Shown here one piece after another: positions 31,187-39,602 of a stretch of DNA of 64,000 bases. The notes beneath the pieces are model-generated. The model saw only the letters and a program-made list of their open reading frames with translations, was not told the origin of the DNA and did not search any database. The translations under genes were made by a program, and so were the position numbers. Every line of letters begins with the position of its first letter. The stretch's first letter is position 1. This stretch comes from Azospirillum halopraeferens DSM 3675. Its GTDB lineage: Bacteria; Pseudomonadota; Alphaproteobacteria; Azospirillales; Azospirillaceae. The stretch is taken from positions 248,001 through 312,000 of the forward strand of contig NZ_AUCF01000005.1 of the NCBI RefSeq assembly GCF_000429625.1. The letters run 5' to 3'.

Positions 31187-32115
31187 GCCGCCGCGCCGTC
31201 CTGGCGGCCGCCGTCCTGGTGCCGGGCGCCTGCGTGGCGGAGCGCCGCGGCGGCTTCCTGCCGATCGCCACGGCGGAGGTGGACGGGGTCTACTTCCGCA
31301 TCGGCAACGCCATCGCCGAACGGATCAACCTCGGCTACAAGGGCCACGGCCTGCGCGCCGCGGCGCAGAGCTCGCCGGGCTCCTTCGCCAACGTCGCGGC
31401 GCTGCTGCGGCGGCGCACCGCTCTCGGCCTCATCCAGAGCAACGATGCCTGGTCCCTCGACGCCGCACACCGGGGGGAGCTGCGGCTGCTGGCCGCCCTG
31501 CACGCGGAGAGTTTCGTGCTGCTCGCCCGCCCGGAGATCGGTTCGCCGGACGCGCTTCCCGGCCACCCCGTGGCGCTGGGGCCGCCCGGCTCCGGCCATC
31601 GCACGGCCATGACGGCGCTGATGGCCGGCCGCGGCTGGACGCCCGGCGACTTCACCCAGACGCGGGAACACACCACGCGGTCGTCGCTGGCCGCCCTGTG
31701 CGCCGGGGTGGTCGACGCGGTTCCCCTGATGATCGGCCATCCCGCACCGGCGGTGGGCCGGGTCGTCGACCGCTGCGGCGCCCGCCCGCTGGCGCTGTCC
31801 GATGCCGACCGTGCCGCCTTCGGCAACCACGCGCCCGGCTTCGAGCCCGCGGTGATCCCGGCGGGCATGTACGGCACCGGCACCCCGGCGGTCCCCACCG
31901 TCGGCACGCGGGTGCTGCTGGCCTGCCATGCCGGCCTGTCCGGTGCCGCGGCGGCGGCGGCGGTGGCGTCCCTGTTGAATGGAATCGAGGCGCTGCGCGC
32001 CGCCCACCCGGTCCTGCGGGCCGTCACCGCCCGGTCGCTGCGCCCGCCGGTCGACGGACCCGTGGCGCTCCACGACGGTGCGCGGCGCGCCTACGCCGAG
32101 GCCGGCGTGGCGTAA
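31156..32115 (+). CDS. TAXI family TRAP-type solute-binding protein (lipoprotein-like)
   Basis: A periplasmic ligand-binding protein of 319 residues in the TAXI group, which normally feeds a TRAP permease. Seen: a Tat-like SRR followed by AVLAAAVLVPGAC, a possible lipobox with Cys at about residue 27. Then come ATAEVDGVYFRIGNAIAERI, AAAQSSPGSFANVAALLR and LGLIQSNDAW, typical of TAXI proteins. The GTG at 31156 has GGAGG 7 bp upstream and lies inside the 3' end of the permease gene. No TRAP membrane subunits are nearby, so it is an orphan that may serve the NCS2 fusion or act as a sensor. It is convergent with the phosphatase gene. Confidence 0.8.
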   Translation: MHGKPRHEGLSRRAVLAAAVLVPGACVAERRGGFLPIATAEVDGVYFRIGNAIAERINLGYKGHGLRAAAQSSPGSFANVAALLRRRTALGLIQSNDAWSLDAAHRGELRLLAALHAESFVLLARPEIGSPDALPGHPVALGPPGSGHRTAMTALMAGRGWTPGDFTQTREHTTRSSLAALCAGVVDAVPLMIGHPAPAVGRVVDRCGARPLALSDADRAAFGNHAPGFEPAVIPAGMYGTGTPAVPTVGTRVLLACHAGLSGAAAAAAVASLLNGIEALRAAHPVLRAVTARSLRPPVDGPVALHDGARRAYAEAGVA

Positions 32116-32160
32116 CCGCGCCGGGTGTCACCCGCGGCATCCTCGCCGATGCCACCGAGG

Positions 32161-33471
32161 TCAGTCCGGTGTCAGGCCGGCCGTGACCACAAGCAGGTCG
32201 TCGTTGACCAGCCGGCCGAATTCCGCAAGGAACCGTTCGGCCAGCCAGGGGGCCAGGTGCGGACCCGGCGGCGCCACCGGCAGCAGGGGCGTCAGCCAGG
32301 CGATCAGGTCCTCCTCGCTCTGCGGTTCGCGGCCGTCGCCCGGTTCGCACTCCACCAGGGCGTCACTGTAGAACAGCAGCGTATCGCCGGGAGCCAGATC
32401 CACCGCGCCGACCGACCGGTCGTCGTCCGGGAGCACGCCGAACGGAAGGCCCGACAGGCAGAGACGGTCGAGTCCGCCCCCGCGATGCAGGATGAGGCCG
32501 TCGCGCATACCCGCGGGAACGAACCGGAAGCGACGGCGGCGCACGTCGATGATCCCGCAGAATCCGGCCACGTACAGGCCCCGGCTGCCGCCGTGCCCGT
32601 ACAGGCGCCGGTCGAGGTGGGCGGCGAACGCCGCGGGATCGCCGGCGAACGGCGGCGGCGGCATGATGAGGGCGTGAAGCGCGAACATCCGAAGCGCCGC
32701 CGACACGCCGTGGCCGGACACGTCGGCCACCATCAGCGCCACCAGTCCGTCCCCGGCCGACCAGGCGTGCCAATAGTCCCCACCGATGGCGGAACAGGAG
32801 CGGTGATGGTGGCCGAACGCCACCCCGCACGCGGCCAGCGCGGCCAAAGCGCCGGGCTGCGGCAGCACCGCCTCGGTCAGGCCGCGCGCCTCGGCCAGTT
32901 CGCCCTCCAGGCGGGCGCGATAGTCCAGCAATTCCTCCGACAGCAGGGCCCGTGTCAGGTGCACCCGCACCCGCGCCTCCAGCTCCATCGGATCGTAGGG
33001 CTTGGCCACCACGTCGGACGCCCCGGCGTTGAACGCCCGCCGGCGGTCCTCCCGCCCGGCCATGGCGGTCTGGACGATGACGGGCACGCGCGCAAAGCGG
33101 GGGTCGGCGCGCAGGCGGCGGCACACCTCGATCCCGTCCAGCCCCGGCATCATGACGTCCAGCAGCACGCAGGCCGGCGGCCGCTCCTCGATGAAGGCCA
33201 GCGCCACCCGGCCGTCGCCGACCGCCGCGACGTTGGTGAAGCCGCTGCGGCGCAGCAGCGCTTCGATGATGGTGCGGTTCAGAGGCTCGTCGTCGACGAC
33301 CAGGATGAGGGCGTCCGCCATCGCCGCGGACAGGTCGGTGGTGACCGCGCCCTGCATCCCGGACCCGGGTGCATGGGGCATGCGGGCTGCACCCGCGTCG
33401 TTGATCGTGCGGGCAACGCCCGCCTCGTTGATCGTGCGGGCAGCGCCCGCTTCGTCGAACACCGGGGTCAT
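32161..33471 (-). CDS. Response regulator with SpoIIE/RsbU-type PP2C phosphatase output
   Basis: A 436-residue protein. Residues 1-50 are a variable leader containing nonapeptide repeats. The receiver domain is at 54-172 with DD at 60-61, phosphorylated Asp105, Thr135 and Lys157. A linker coiled coil is at 172-200. The PP2C-like SpoIIE domain is at 215-433 with metal-binding Asp in GGDYWHAW (232), VADVSGHG (250) and NDDLLVVT (425). Such proteins dephosphorylate STAS anti-anti-sigma factors when their receiver is phosphorylated. The start ATG overlaps the stop of the upstream hybrid kinase (ATGA), so the kinase is its likely partner. The longer frame to 33612 is out of character and rejected. 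Confidence 0.92.
   Translation of the reverse strand: MTPVFDEAGAARTINEAGVARTINDAGAARMPHAPGSGMQGAVTTDLSAAMADALILVVDDEPLNRTIIEALLRRSGFTNVAAVGDGRVALAFIEERPPACVLLDVMMPGLDGIEVCRRLRADPRFARVPVIVQTAMAGREDRRRAFNAGASDVVAKPYDPMELEARVRVHLTRALLSEELLDYRARLEGELAEARGLTEAVLPQPGALAALAACGVAFGHHHRSCSAIGGDYWHAWSAGDGLVALMVADVSGHGVSAALRMFALHALIMPPPPFAGDPAAFAAHLDRRLYGHGGSRGLYVAGFCGIIDVRRRRFRFVPAGMRDGLILHRGGGLDRLCLSGLPFGVLPDDDRSVGAVDLAPGDTLLFYSDALVECEPGDGREPQSEEDLIAWLTPLLPVAPPGPHLAPWLAERFLAEFGRLVNDDLLVVTAGLTPD
33386..33466 (-). repeat. 27-bp coding minisatellite (three units)
   Basis: Three tandem 27-bp units near the 5' end of the phosphatase gene, the last diverged, encode EAGAARTIN, EAGVARTIN and DAGAAR-type peptides at residues 7-32. 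The unit number could vary between strains by slippage without a frame change. The segment lies outside both folded domains. Confidence 0.85.
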
Positions 33472-35435
33472 GTGGACCACTCCCGCAGTGCCGCCAGCGT
33501 GGCCTCCAGATGCCGCTCCACCGCGTCCGCCATGTCGGGCACGGCTGCGGCCGGTGCCCGTTCCATCACGCAGGCGGCGTCGCCCATACGCCCGGCTCCC
33601 ATGTTCCGGCACACCCCCTTGAGGGTGTGGGCGGCGGCGGCATGCCCGCCGCCGCCGGCAGCGCCGGCGCGGATCAGACCGAGCTGCTCACGCGCCGCGC
33701 GTCCGAACGCGTCGACGGTGGCCGGCCAGTCCGGCCCGAACACCTCCGCCACCGCCGCGACCTGGTCGGCATCCAGCAGATCCCCCTCTGCCGGAGCAGG
33801 ACCGCAAACGGGGGCCGGGGTCGGCGGTGGCGGATCGCCGCACGGGGCAAGCACCCGCGCCATCTCGGCCAGCAGCACGCCATGCCGCACCGGTTTGGTC
33901 ACGAACCCGTCCAGCCCGGCCGCCCGGCAGTCGGGCCGGGCGTTGGGCGAGGCGTGGGCGGTCAGCGCGATCACCGGCACGCGACCCCGTCCGCCCGGCA
34001 GGGCGCGGATCAGCCGCGTGGCGGTCAGACCGTCCATTTCCGGCATCTGGAGGTCCATCAGCACCAGATCCACGTCCACCGCGCCGGCCATCCGGACCGC
34101 CTCGTCGCCGTCCGCCGCGGTGAGGACGGTGTGGCCGTCGCGCTCCAGCAGGCGGCGAATGATGTCGCGGTTGATCGCGTTGTCGTCGACCGCCAGAACG
34201 CACAGCGGCGGCAAATGCGGCGAGGCGCCGTCGGTGATGCCGTCCGCGGCGTCGGCGGCCGCCGCATCGGCCGGGGTGCAGACGATGTGAAAGCGGAACC
34301 GGCTGCCGCGGCCGGGCGTGCTGTCGACCGTTATGGCACCCCCCAGCATCTCGCAGAGCTGCTTGCAGATGGCCAACCCCAGGCCGGTCCCGCCGTAGCG
34401 GCGGGTGATGGACCCGTCCGCCTGGGTGAAGCGCTCGAACAGGGTGGGGAGCGCCGCGGCGGGAATGCCGATGCCGGTGTCCTCCACCTCGAACTCCAGC
34501 CGCATCCGGCCGTCCGGCAGCGGCGGACCGGAGCGTGCCCGCACCGTCACACCGCCGGCGGCGGTGAACTTGACGGCGTTCCCCACCAGGTTGAACAGGA
34601 TCTGACGCAGCCGGGACGGGTCGGTGACGACCGCCCGCGGCACCGTCGGGTCGGTGTCGAGCGTGAGGGCCAGCCCCTTGTCGCCGGCGTGCGGGGCCAG
34701 CGCCCGGACCACCGAAGCGGCAATCGCGCAGGGGTCGCAGACGATCGCCTCCACGCTCAGCTTGCCCGCCTCCATGCGCGAGAAGTCCAGGATGTCGTCG
34801 AGCAGCCGCAGCAGCCCTTCCGCCGACTGACGGGCGATCCCGGCAAGCTCGCGCTGGCCGGGATCGAGCAGGCCGTCCGAAAGCAGTTCCAGCGTGCCCA
34901 GCACGCCATTCATGGGGGTGCGGATCTCGTGGCTGATGGTCGCCAGGAAGTCCGACTTGGCGCGGCTGGCCGCCTCGGCGGTGCTCTTGGCCGCGCGCAG
35001 GTCGTCCTCCAGCCGCTGGCGGGATATGGCGTAACGGATCGCCCGCTGCATCAGCGGGCCGTCCGCCTGGCCCTTGACCAGGAAATCCTGTGCCCCCGCC
35101 TCCACGGCGGCGACGGCGACATCGGTGTCGTCCAGCCCGGTCAGCACGATGACGGGCAGCGACGGGAAAGCCGCCTTCATCCGCTTGACGGTGGCCACGC
35201 CGTGGCTGTCGGGCAGCGACAGGTCCAGCAGCACCACGTCGGCACGCTCCATGGACAGGTGCGCGATCGCGGCGCCGAGGTGGTCGGTGTGCTCCACCAA
35301 GAAGGCGCCCGAACGCGCCTGGCGCAGCACGTACTCCACGAGCCGGGCGTCACCCGGTTCGTCCTCCACCAGCATCACCCGGATGGCGGCGGCACCCTCG
35401 CGCGCGGGCACGGTGCCCTTCCCTTCGTCCGCCAT
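33468..35435 (-). CDS. Hybrid histidine kinase (REC-HisKA-HATPase-REC-HPt), soluble
   Basis: A 655-residue cytoplasmic hybrid kinase without membrane segments. The N-terminal receiver is at 18-135 (Asp71, Lys121). HisKA has ATISHEIRTPMNG with His169. HATPase follows with N-box Asn286, DTGIGI at 319 and GTGLGL near 349. The second receiver is at 412-530 (DD near 417, Asp461, Lys514), and the HPt domain has AAHTLKG with His603. The ATG at 35435 is favoured because GGGGGAG lies 7 bp upstream; an in-frame GTG at 35453 exists. It is coupled by a 4-bp overlap to the phosphatase response regulator and follows a single-domain receiver by 21 bp. Together they look like one phosphorelay. Confidence 0.94.
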   Translation of the reverse strand: MADEGKGTVPAREGAAAIRVMLVEDEPGDARLVEYVLRQARSGAFLVEHTDHLGAAIAHLSMERADVVLLDLSLPDSHGVATVKRMKAAFPSLPVIVLTGLDDTDVAVAAVEAGAQDFLVKGQADGPLMQRAIRYAISRQRLEDDLRAAKSTAEAASRAKSDFLATISHEIRTPMNGVLGTLELLSDGLLDPGQRELAGIARQSAEGLLRLLDDILDFSRMEAGKLSVEAIVCDPCAIAASVVRALAPHAGDKGLALTLDTDPTVPRAVVTDPSRLRQILFNLVGNAVKFTAAGGVTVRARSGPPLPDGRMRLEFEVEDTGIGIPAAALPTLFERFTQADGSITRRYGGTGLGLAICKQLCEMLGGAITVDSTPGRGSRFRFHIVCTPADAAAADAADGITDGASPHLPPLCVLAVDDNAINRDIIRRLLERDGHTVLTAADGDEAVRMAGAVDVDLVLMDLQMPEMDGLTATRLIRALPGGRGRVPVIALTAHASPNARPDCRAAGLDGFVTKPVRHGVLLAEMARVLAPCGDPPPPTPAPVCGPAPAEGDLLDADQVAAVAEVFGPDWPATVDAFGRAAREQLGLIRAGAAGGGGHAAAAHTLKGVCRNMGAGRMGDAACVMERAPAAAVPDMADAVERHLEATLAALREWST

Positions 35436-35456
35436 GGGCCATCTCCCCCGCACCGC

Positions 35457-35915
35457 TCACCCGGGCAGCCGGACGGTGCCGAACCAGTAGCGTTCGAGCG
35501 TGTGAAGCAGCGCCGCGTACGCCTCCGGGTCCGCCGGCTTGGTGACGAAGCTGTTGGCACCCTGCCGGTAGCAGCCCTCCACGTCCCGCGCCGCATCCGG
35601 GACGGTGAGGACGACCACCGGGATGCTCCGCAGGTCCGGATCCTCCTTCAGCGCGCCCAGCAGGGCGCTGCCGTCCATCCCCGGCGCGTCGAGGTCGAGC
35701 AGCACCAGGTCGGGCCGGGTGCCGTCGCCCACCCTCCGGCGCGTCGGCGCGTCCGGGCCGCGCAGGACGTCCAGCGCCGCGGCACCGTCGCGCACCGTGC
35801 GCACATCGCAGGGGACGGGTCCCCGCGCCAGCGCGCGCTCCGCCAGGACGGCGTCGGCCGGATCATCCTCCACCAGGAGGACGGAGAACCGCCGTTCGGT
35901 TCCGAATGACGTCAT
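35457..35915 (-). CDS. Single-domain response regulator (Rcp1/CheY-like)
   Basis: A 152-residue lone receiver: acidic pair in LLVEDDPADA at residues 16-17, phosphorylated Asp in LVLLDLDAPGMDG near 72, Thr in VVLTVPD near 102 and Lys in FVTKPAD near 124. The extra loop before the phospho-Asp (GPDAPTRRRVGDGTRPD) is typical of the Rcp1 group that partners with phytochrome-like or hybrid kinases. No DNA-binding output. It is first in the three-gene set with the hybrid kinase and the phosphatase, so it probably shuttles phosphate or feeds the kinase's receivers. The start at 35915 gives the normal length. Confidence 0.9.
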   Translation of the reverse strand: MTSFGTERRFSVLLVEDDPADAVLAERALARGPVPCDVRTVRDGAAALDVLRGPDAPTRRRVGDGTRPDLVLLDLDAPGMDGSALLGALKEDPDLRSIPVVVLTVPDAARDVEGCYRQGANSFVTKPADPEAYAALLHTLERYWFGTVRLPG

Positions 35916-36012
35916 GCCCCGTTCGCTCCCGGCAGCCCGGCCCCCGGGCGATTGCACACTCAGCAAAAGGTATGGTGCGCAGGACGGTTCGTCTTCATCC
36001 CAAAATGTCGCA

Positions 36013-36450
36013 TCATCGCGCCGGGCCGGCGCCGCCACCCTTCATGAACTCGACCCCCATCAGCAGGCTGCGGGCGATGGTGCGGGCCCGATCGTTGAAG
36101 AACGCGGCGGCGGCCGGGGGGCAGACCTCCGCCGTGGTCGCGGCGAACAGGGCCAGCCAGCGCTCGAAATGCTCCGGCCCGATGGGCAGGCGCACATGCG
36201 CGGGCATGGGACGGCCGTCGTAACGCTCGGTGTACAGGGCGACCGACGACCAGAAATCCATCATCTTGCGCAGATGCGGCTCCCAATCGGCGATGGCCGC
36301 GCCGAACACCGGCCCCAGGAGGGAATCGTCGCGGATGCGGCCATAGAAGGTGCGCACCAGCCGCTCGATCATCGCTTCGTCGATGCCGGTGGCGGCGACC
36401 CGTTCGGCGGCGGCGATGTCGCGCGGGGACAGGGGTGGCCGGGTGTCCAT
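36013..36450 (-). CDS. Group 3 truncated haemoglobin
   Basis: A haem protein of 145 residues, truncated 2-over-2 globin fold, group III. It matches the family by the RLVRTFYGRIRDDSLLGPVF start of the fold, DWEPHLRKMMDFWSSVALYT, and the proximal His in LPIGPEHFERWLALFAATTA. Group III globins are linked to nitric oxide and oxygen chemistry under microaerobic conditions. The ATG at 36450 gives the usual length; the longer frame to 36600 would read through the promoter. A dyad at 36485-36514 lies in the promoter. A cytochrome c gene lies upstream on the same strand. Confidence 0.92.
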   Translation of the reverse strand: MDTRPPLSPRDIAAAERVAATGIDEAMIERLVRTFYGRIRDDSLLGPVFGAAIADWEPHLRKMMDFWSSVALYTERYDGRPMPAHVRLPIGPEHFERWLALFAATTAEVCPPAAAAFFNDRARTIARSLLMGVEFMKGGGAGPAR

Positions 36451-36484
36451 GGGGCGGGTCTCCGGTTGGTCGGGTACGGATGGG

Positions 36485-36514
36485 ACCGGTAAACATGTAT
36501 TCTTTATACCGGTT
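36485..36514 (-). promoter_or_regulatory. Operator candidate upstream of the truncated haemoglobin
   Basis: ACCGGTA and TACCGGT form a 7-bp inverted repeat at 36485-36491 and 36507-36513. The sequence between contains AACATGTATTC at 36492-36502, which matches ten of eleven positions of the NsrR half-site AANATGYATTT; the other half is poor. The site lies about 35-65 bp before the globin start, in an unusually AT-rich patch. NsrR control of globins is well known in other bacteria; the call here is tentative. Confidence 0.35.
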
Positions 36515-36661
36515 TTTGAATGGGCAAGATGCCGCACCTTGTCCGGTCGTGCAACCCAGGGCATCCCCCGGCCCCGGTTGAACGACCACCGGTCACGCAA
36601 GACCCGCCCCGGATGGCGTCTGCACCGCTTGTCCGTTGCCCGGCCGCATCACCGGGTGACG

Positions 36662-37015
36662 CTACCGGGACGGCTGCTTGAGGGTCAGCAGATAGGCGAC
36701 GAGATCGTCGGTCTGTTCCCGGCTCAGGCGGATGTTGGGCATGACGGGATGGGAGGTCTGCAGATAGGTGCGCAGCGCCAGTTCCGTCATCGCCGGATCG
36801 CGCATGCGTTCCACCAGGTCGGGAGCCGGCCATTCCGCTTCCGGAAGGATATCCCGGGCCACGTTGTGGCATTCGCCGCACAGATCGATCGCAAGGCCGC
36901 GCCCGTACGCGGCGTCGCCCGGTCCGTCGGCCGCCCCCTGCGCCGCCCCCGCCGCCAGCAGCACCGCCAGTCCGACCCATACCGGAAGCCGTGTCCACAC
37001 CGGAAGCCGTGCCAT
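36662..37015 (-). CDS. Small c-type cytochrome
   Basis: A periplasmic monohaem cytochrome c of 117 residues. The signal peptide covers residues 1-28 (two LPVW repeats, then VGLAVLLAAGAAQGA). The haem site CGECH is at about 46-50 and the axial Met in HPVMPNIRLS at about 91. The C-terminal helix LTREQ-like segment (SREQTDDLVAYLLTLK) is typical of small class I cytochromes. It probably donates or accepts electrons in a respiratory chain. The perfect FNR-type box 60 bp upstream suggests induction at low oxygen. Confidence 0.92.
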   Translation of the reverse strand: MARLPVWTRLPVWVGLAVLLAAGAAQGAADGPGDAAYGRGLAIDLCGECHNVARDILPEAEWPAPDLVERMRDPAMTELALRTYLQTSHPVMPNIRLSREQTDDLVAYLLTLKQPSR

Positions 37016-37074
37016 CGCCGCCTCCCTTCGCCGTGCCCGCTCCGGCCAGTCTACGCCGACCCGCGGGATGCACC

Positions 37075-37088
37075 TTGATCCGGATCAA
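37075..37088. promoter_or_regulatory. FNR/FixK/Dnr-type binding site
   Basis: TTGATCCGGATCAA is a perfect match to the consensus TTGAT-N4-ATCAA, and the central four bases make it fully palindromic. It lies 60 bp before the cytochrome c start codon and 8 bp past the cbbR stop. A site centred at -41.5 would put the transcript start about 25 bp before the ATG, the usual activating geometry. FNR-family regulators respond to oxygen or nitric oxide. Confidence 0.8.
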
Positions 37089-37095
37089 CGGCCGT

Positions 37096-38019
37096 TCAGG
37101 GCGCCAGGCGGCTGTTGCGCTGGCGCGCGCTTTCGCCCTCCTGCATCAGCAGCGCCAGGAACGCGTCGGCGGTCGGCCCCAGCCGCTTGCCACGGTGGTG
37201 CACGGCGAACCAGGTGCGCCGCAGCGGGAAGCCGGCGACGCGCAGCAGGGTCAGGCGCCCGGCCTCCAGGTCCGGTTCCAGGCTGGACAGCGACAGCACC
37301 GACACGCCCAGCCCGGCCATGACGGCGCGTTTGATCGCCTCGGTGGAGCCCAGTTCCATGGTCGTGCGCACGGACAGCCCCTGCTCGGCCATCAGGCGTT
37401 CCACCGCGTCGCGGGTGCCGGAGCCGGGCTCGCGCATCAGGAACCGCTCGCCGGCCAGGGTCTCCAGCGGCAGCGCCCGATGGGCGGCGAGCGGGTGGTC
37501 GGGGCCCGCCACCGGCACCAGCAGATTGTCCATAAAGGGGTGGGCCGCCAGGTCCATGCCCTCGGGCGTGCGGCCCATGACGACGAAATCGTCGCGCCGC
37601 TCCGCCAGCCGCTCGACGATGCGGGCGCGGTTGGTGACGATGAGCTGGGGCTGCACCTCCGGGTGACGGCGCAGGAACTCCCCCAGCACGGCGGGCAGGA
37701 AATACTCCCCGGAGTTGACCACCGCGACCCGGAGCGGTCCGCCGACCCGGCCCTTCAGATCGGCGATGGTGCCGCCCAGCGCCTTGAGGCGCCCCAGCAC
37801 CTCCGCCGCCGCCTCCAGCGTCGCCTCGCCGGCGCGGGTCGGCACGATGCGCCGGCCCACCGTCTCGAACAGCGGCAGGCCCACCGTCTCCTCCAGCCGG
37901 CGAACCTGGATGTGCACCGCCGGCTGGGTGAGGTGCAGTTCCTCCGCCGCGCGCGTGTAGCTGCGGTGGCGGGCCACCGCCTCGAAGATGCGGAATTGTT
38001 GCAGGGTCCAGCGTTCCAT
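37096..38019 (-). CDS. cbbR: CbbR, LysR-type regulator of the Calvin cycle operon
   Basis: A 307-residue LysR regulator. The winged helix is at 1-60 (TLQQFRIFEAVARHRSYTRA..LTQPAVHIQVRRLEE), closely resembling CbbR, and the effector-binding domain is at about 90-300. It is divergent from cbbL across 121 bp, the standard arrangement in which CbbR binds the shared region and activates the operon, with NADPH or RuBP-type metabolites as effectors. The 3' end is 8 bp from the FNR box of the cytochrome gene. Confidence 0.94.
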   Translation of the reverse strand: MERWTLQQFRIFEAVARHRSYTRAAEELHLTQPAVHIQVRRLEETVGLPLFETVGRRIVPTRAGEATLEAAAEVLGRLKALGGTIADLKGRVGGPLRVAVVNSGEYFLPAVLGEFLRRHPEVQPQLIVTNRARIVERLAERRDDFVVMGRTPEGMDLAAHPFMDNLLVPVAGPDHPLAAHRALPLETLAGERFLMREPGSGTRDAVERLMAEQGLSVRTTMELGSTEAIKRAVMAGLGVSVLSLSSLEPDLEAGRLTLLRVAGFPLRRTWFAVHHRGKRLGPTADAFLALLMQEGESARQRNSRLAP

Positions 38020-38140
38020 AAACAGGAGTATATCAACGCCTTAAATACAATCAAGTTCTGTTTATTGATCGCCCCCCGTAAGGTTCCCGGAGAAACCCGT
38101 TGCGCGCCAACCGCACCGTCGAACCACCGGAGGAAACCAC
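38020..38140. promoter_or_regulatory. cbbR-cbbL divergent promoter region
   Basis: A 121-bp region whose cbbR-proximal half (38020-38070) is markedly AT-rich in an otherwise GC-rich window. It contains ATCAA at 38032-38036 and 38050-38054 and TTGAT at 38065-38069. The last two form an inverted repeat with a 10-bp spacer, and TTA/TAA triplets around 38041 fit the loose T-N11-A pattern of LysR sites. CbbR binding here is expected from family knowledge. The cbbL ribosome site GGAGGAAA is at 38130. Confidence 0.6.
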
Positions 38141-39559
38141 ATGGGCAAGACCTACCAAGCGGGTGTGAAGGAATACCGGGAAACCTACTGGGAACCGGCC
38201 TATACGCCGAAGGAGTCGGATGTTCTGGCCGTGTTCAAGATCGTGCCCCAGCCCGGCGTCCCTCGCGAGGAGGCAGCGGCGGCGGTGGCGGCGGAATCCT
38301 CCACCGGCACCTGGACGACCGTGTGGACCGATCTGCTGACGGACCTCCACTACTACAAGGGCCGCGCCTACGCCATCGAGGACGTGCCCGGCGACGACGA
38401 GGCGTTCTACGCCTTCGTGGCCTACCCCATGGGCCTGTTCGAGGAAGGCTCGGTCGTCAACATGTTCACCTCGCTGGTCGGCAACGTGTTCGGCTTCAAG
38501 GCGGTGCGCTCGCTGCGCCTGGAGGACGTGCGCATGCCCCTGTGGTTCGTCACCACCTGCGACGGCCCGCCCCACGGCATCCAGGTGGAGCGCGATCTGC
38601 TGGACAAGTACGGGCGACCGCTGCTGGGCTGCACCATCAAGCCGAAGCTGGGCCTGTCGGCCAAGAATTACGGGCGCGCGGTCTACGAGTGCCTGCGCGG
38701 CGGCCTGGACTTCACCAAGGACGACGAGAACGTCAATTCCCAGCCCTTCATGCGCTGGCGCGACCGCTTCCTGTTCTGCCAGGAGGCCATCAAGAAGGCC
38801 GAGGCCGAGACCGGTGAGCGCAAGGGTCACTACCTGAACGTCACCGCACCGAACATCGAGGAGATGTACCGACGCGCCGAGTTCGCCAAGGAGATCGGCT
38901 CCCCCATCATCATGAGCGACTACCTGACGATGGGCTGGGCGGCGCAGGCGTCGCTGTCGCGCTGGTGCCGCAACAACGGCCTGCTGCTGCACGTCCACCG
39001 CGCCATGCACGCCGTCATCGACCGCAGCCCGCGGCACGGCATCAACTTCCGCGTGCTGGCCAAGATCCTGCGCCTGCTGGGCGGTGACCACCTGCACTCC
39101 GGCACCGTGGTCGGCAAGCTGGAGGGCGACCGCGCCGCCACGCTCGGCTGGATCGACCAGATGCGCGACCGCTACGTCAGGGCCGACCGCGACCGCGGCA
39201 TCTTCTTCGACCAGGACTGGGGCCACATGCCGGGCGTCATGCCCGTGGCGTCGGGCGGCATCCACGTCTGGCACATGCCGGCCCTGGTGGCGATCTTCGG
39301 CGACGACGCGGTCCTGCAGTTCGGCGGCGGCACGTTGGGCCACCCCTGGGGCAACGCCGCCGGCGCCGCCGCCAACCGCGTGGCACTGGAAGCTTGTGTC
39401 CAGGCGCGCAACGAGGGCCGGCACCTGGAGCGCGAGGGCAAGGACATCCTGACCCGCGCCGCCGCGTCGAGCCCGGAACTGAAGATCGCCATGGAGACCT
39501 GGAAGGAGATCAAGTTCGAGTTCGAGACGGTCGACAAGCTCGACACCGTGCACCGCTGA
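38141..39559 (+). CDS. cbbL: RuBisCO large subunit, form IA
   Basis: Fixes CO2 onto ribulose bisphosphate in the Calvin cycle; 472 residues. Active-site residues are all present, eight positions lower than in spinach numbering: Lys167 in CTIKPKLGL, the carbamylated Lys193 with Asp195 and Glu196 in FTKDDEN, His286 in HVHRAMH, Lys326 in VVGKLEGD and Ser371 in ASGGIHVW. The sequence follows the proteobacterial form IA pattern (for example [17 protein letters not shown] and [10 protein letters not shown]) and not form IC. With cbbQ and cbbO downstream and no carboxysome genes, it belongs to the QO-associated IA subgroup. Confidence 0.97.
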   Translation: MGKTYQAGVKEYRETYWEPAYTPKESDVLAVFKIVPQPGVPREEAAAAVAAESSTGTWTTVWTDLLTDLHYYKGRAYAIEDVPGDDEAFYAFVAYPMGLFEEGSVVNMFTSLVGNVFGFKAVRSLRLEDVRMPLWFVTTCDGPPHGIQVERDLLDKYGRPLLGCTIKPKLGLSAKNYGRAVYECLRGGLDFTKDDENVNSQPFMRWRDRFLFCQEAIKKAEAETGERKGHYLNVTAPNIEEMYRRAEFAKEIGSPIIMSDYLTMGWAAQASLSRWCRNNGLLLHVHRAMHAVIDRSPRHGINFRVLAKILRLLGGDHLHSGTVVGKLEGDRAATLGWIDQMRDRYVRADRDRGIFFDQDWGHMPGVMPVASGGIHVWHMPALVAIFGDDAVLQFGGGTLGHPWGNAAGAAANRVALEACVQARNEGRHLEREGKDILTRAAASSPELKIAMETWKEIKFEFETVDKLDTVHR

Positions 39560-39602
39560 TCCGACTCCCCTCCATCGAACGCCCGATCACGAGGACGAAG
39601 CC

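Noticed and set aside
33510..35909. A 799-codon plus-strand frame opposite the kinase and receiver genes
   Set aside because: It is antisense to genes with complete receiver and kinase motifs and has no recognisable features.
36523..36536. TTGAATGGGCAAGA upstream of the globin as an FNR site
   Set aside because: Only the left half resembles the consensus; the right half does not match ATCAA.
38050..38069. ATCAA-N10-TTGAT before cbbL as a possible FNR site
   Set aside because: The half-sites are in the opposite order and the spacing is wrong for FNR; kept only as general symmetry in the CbbR region.
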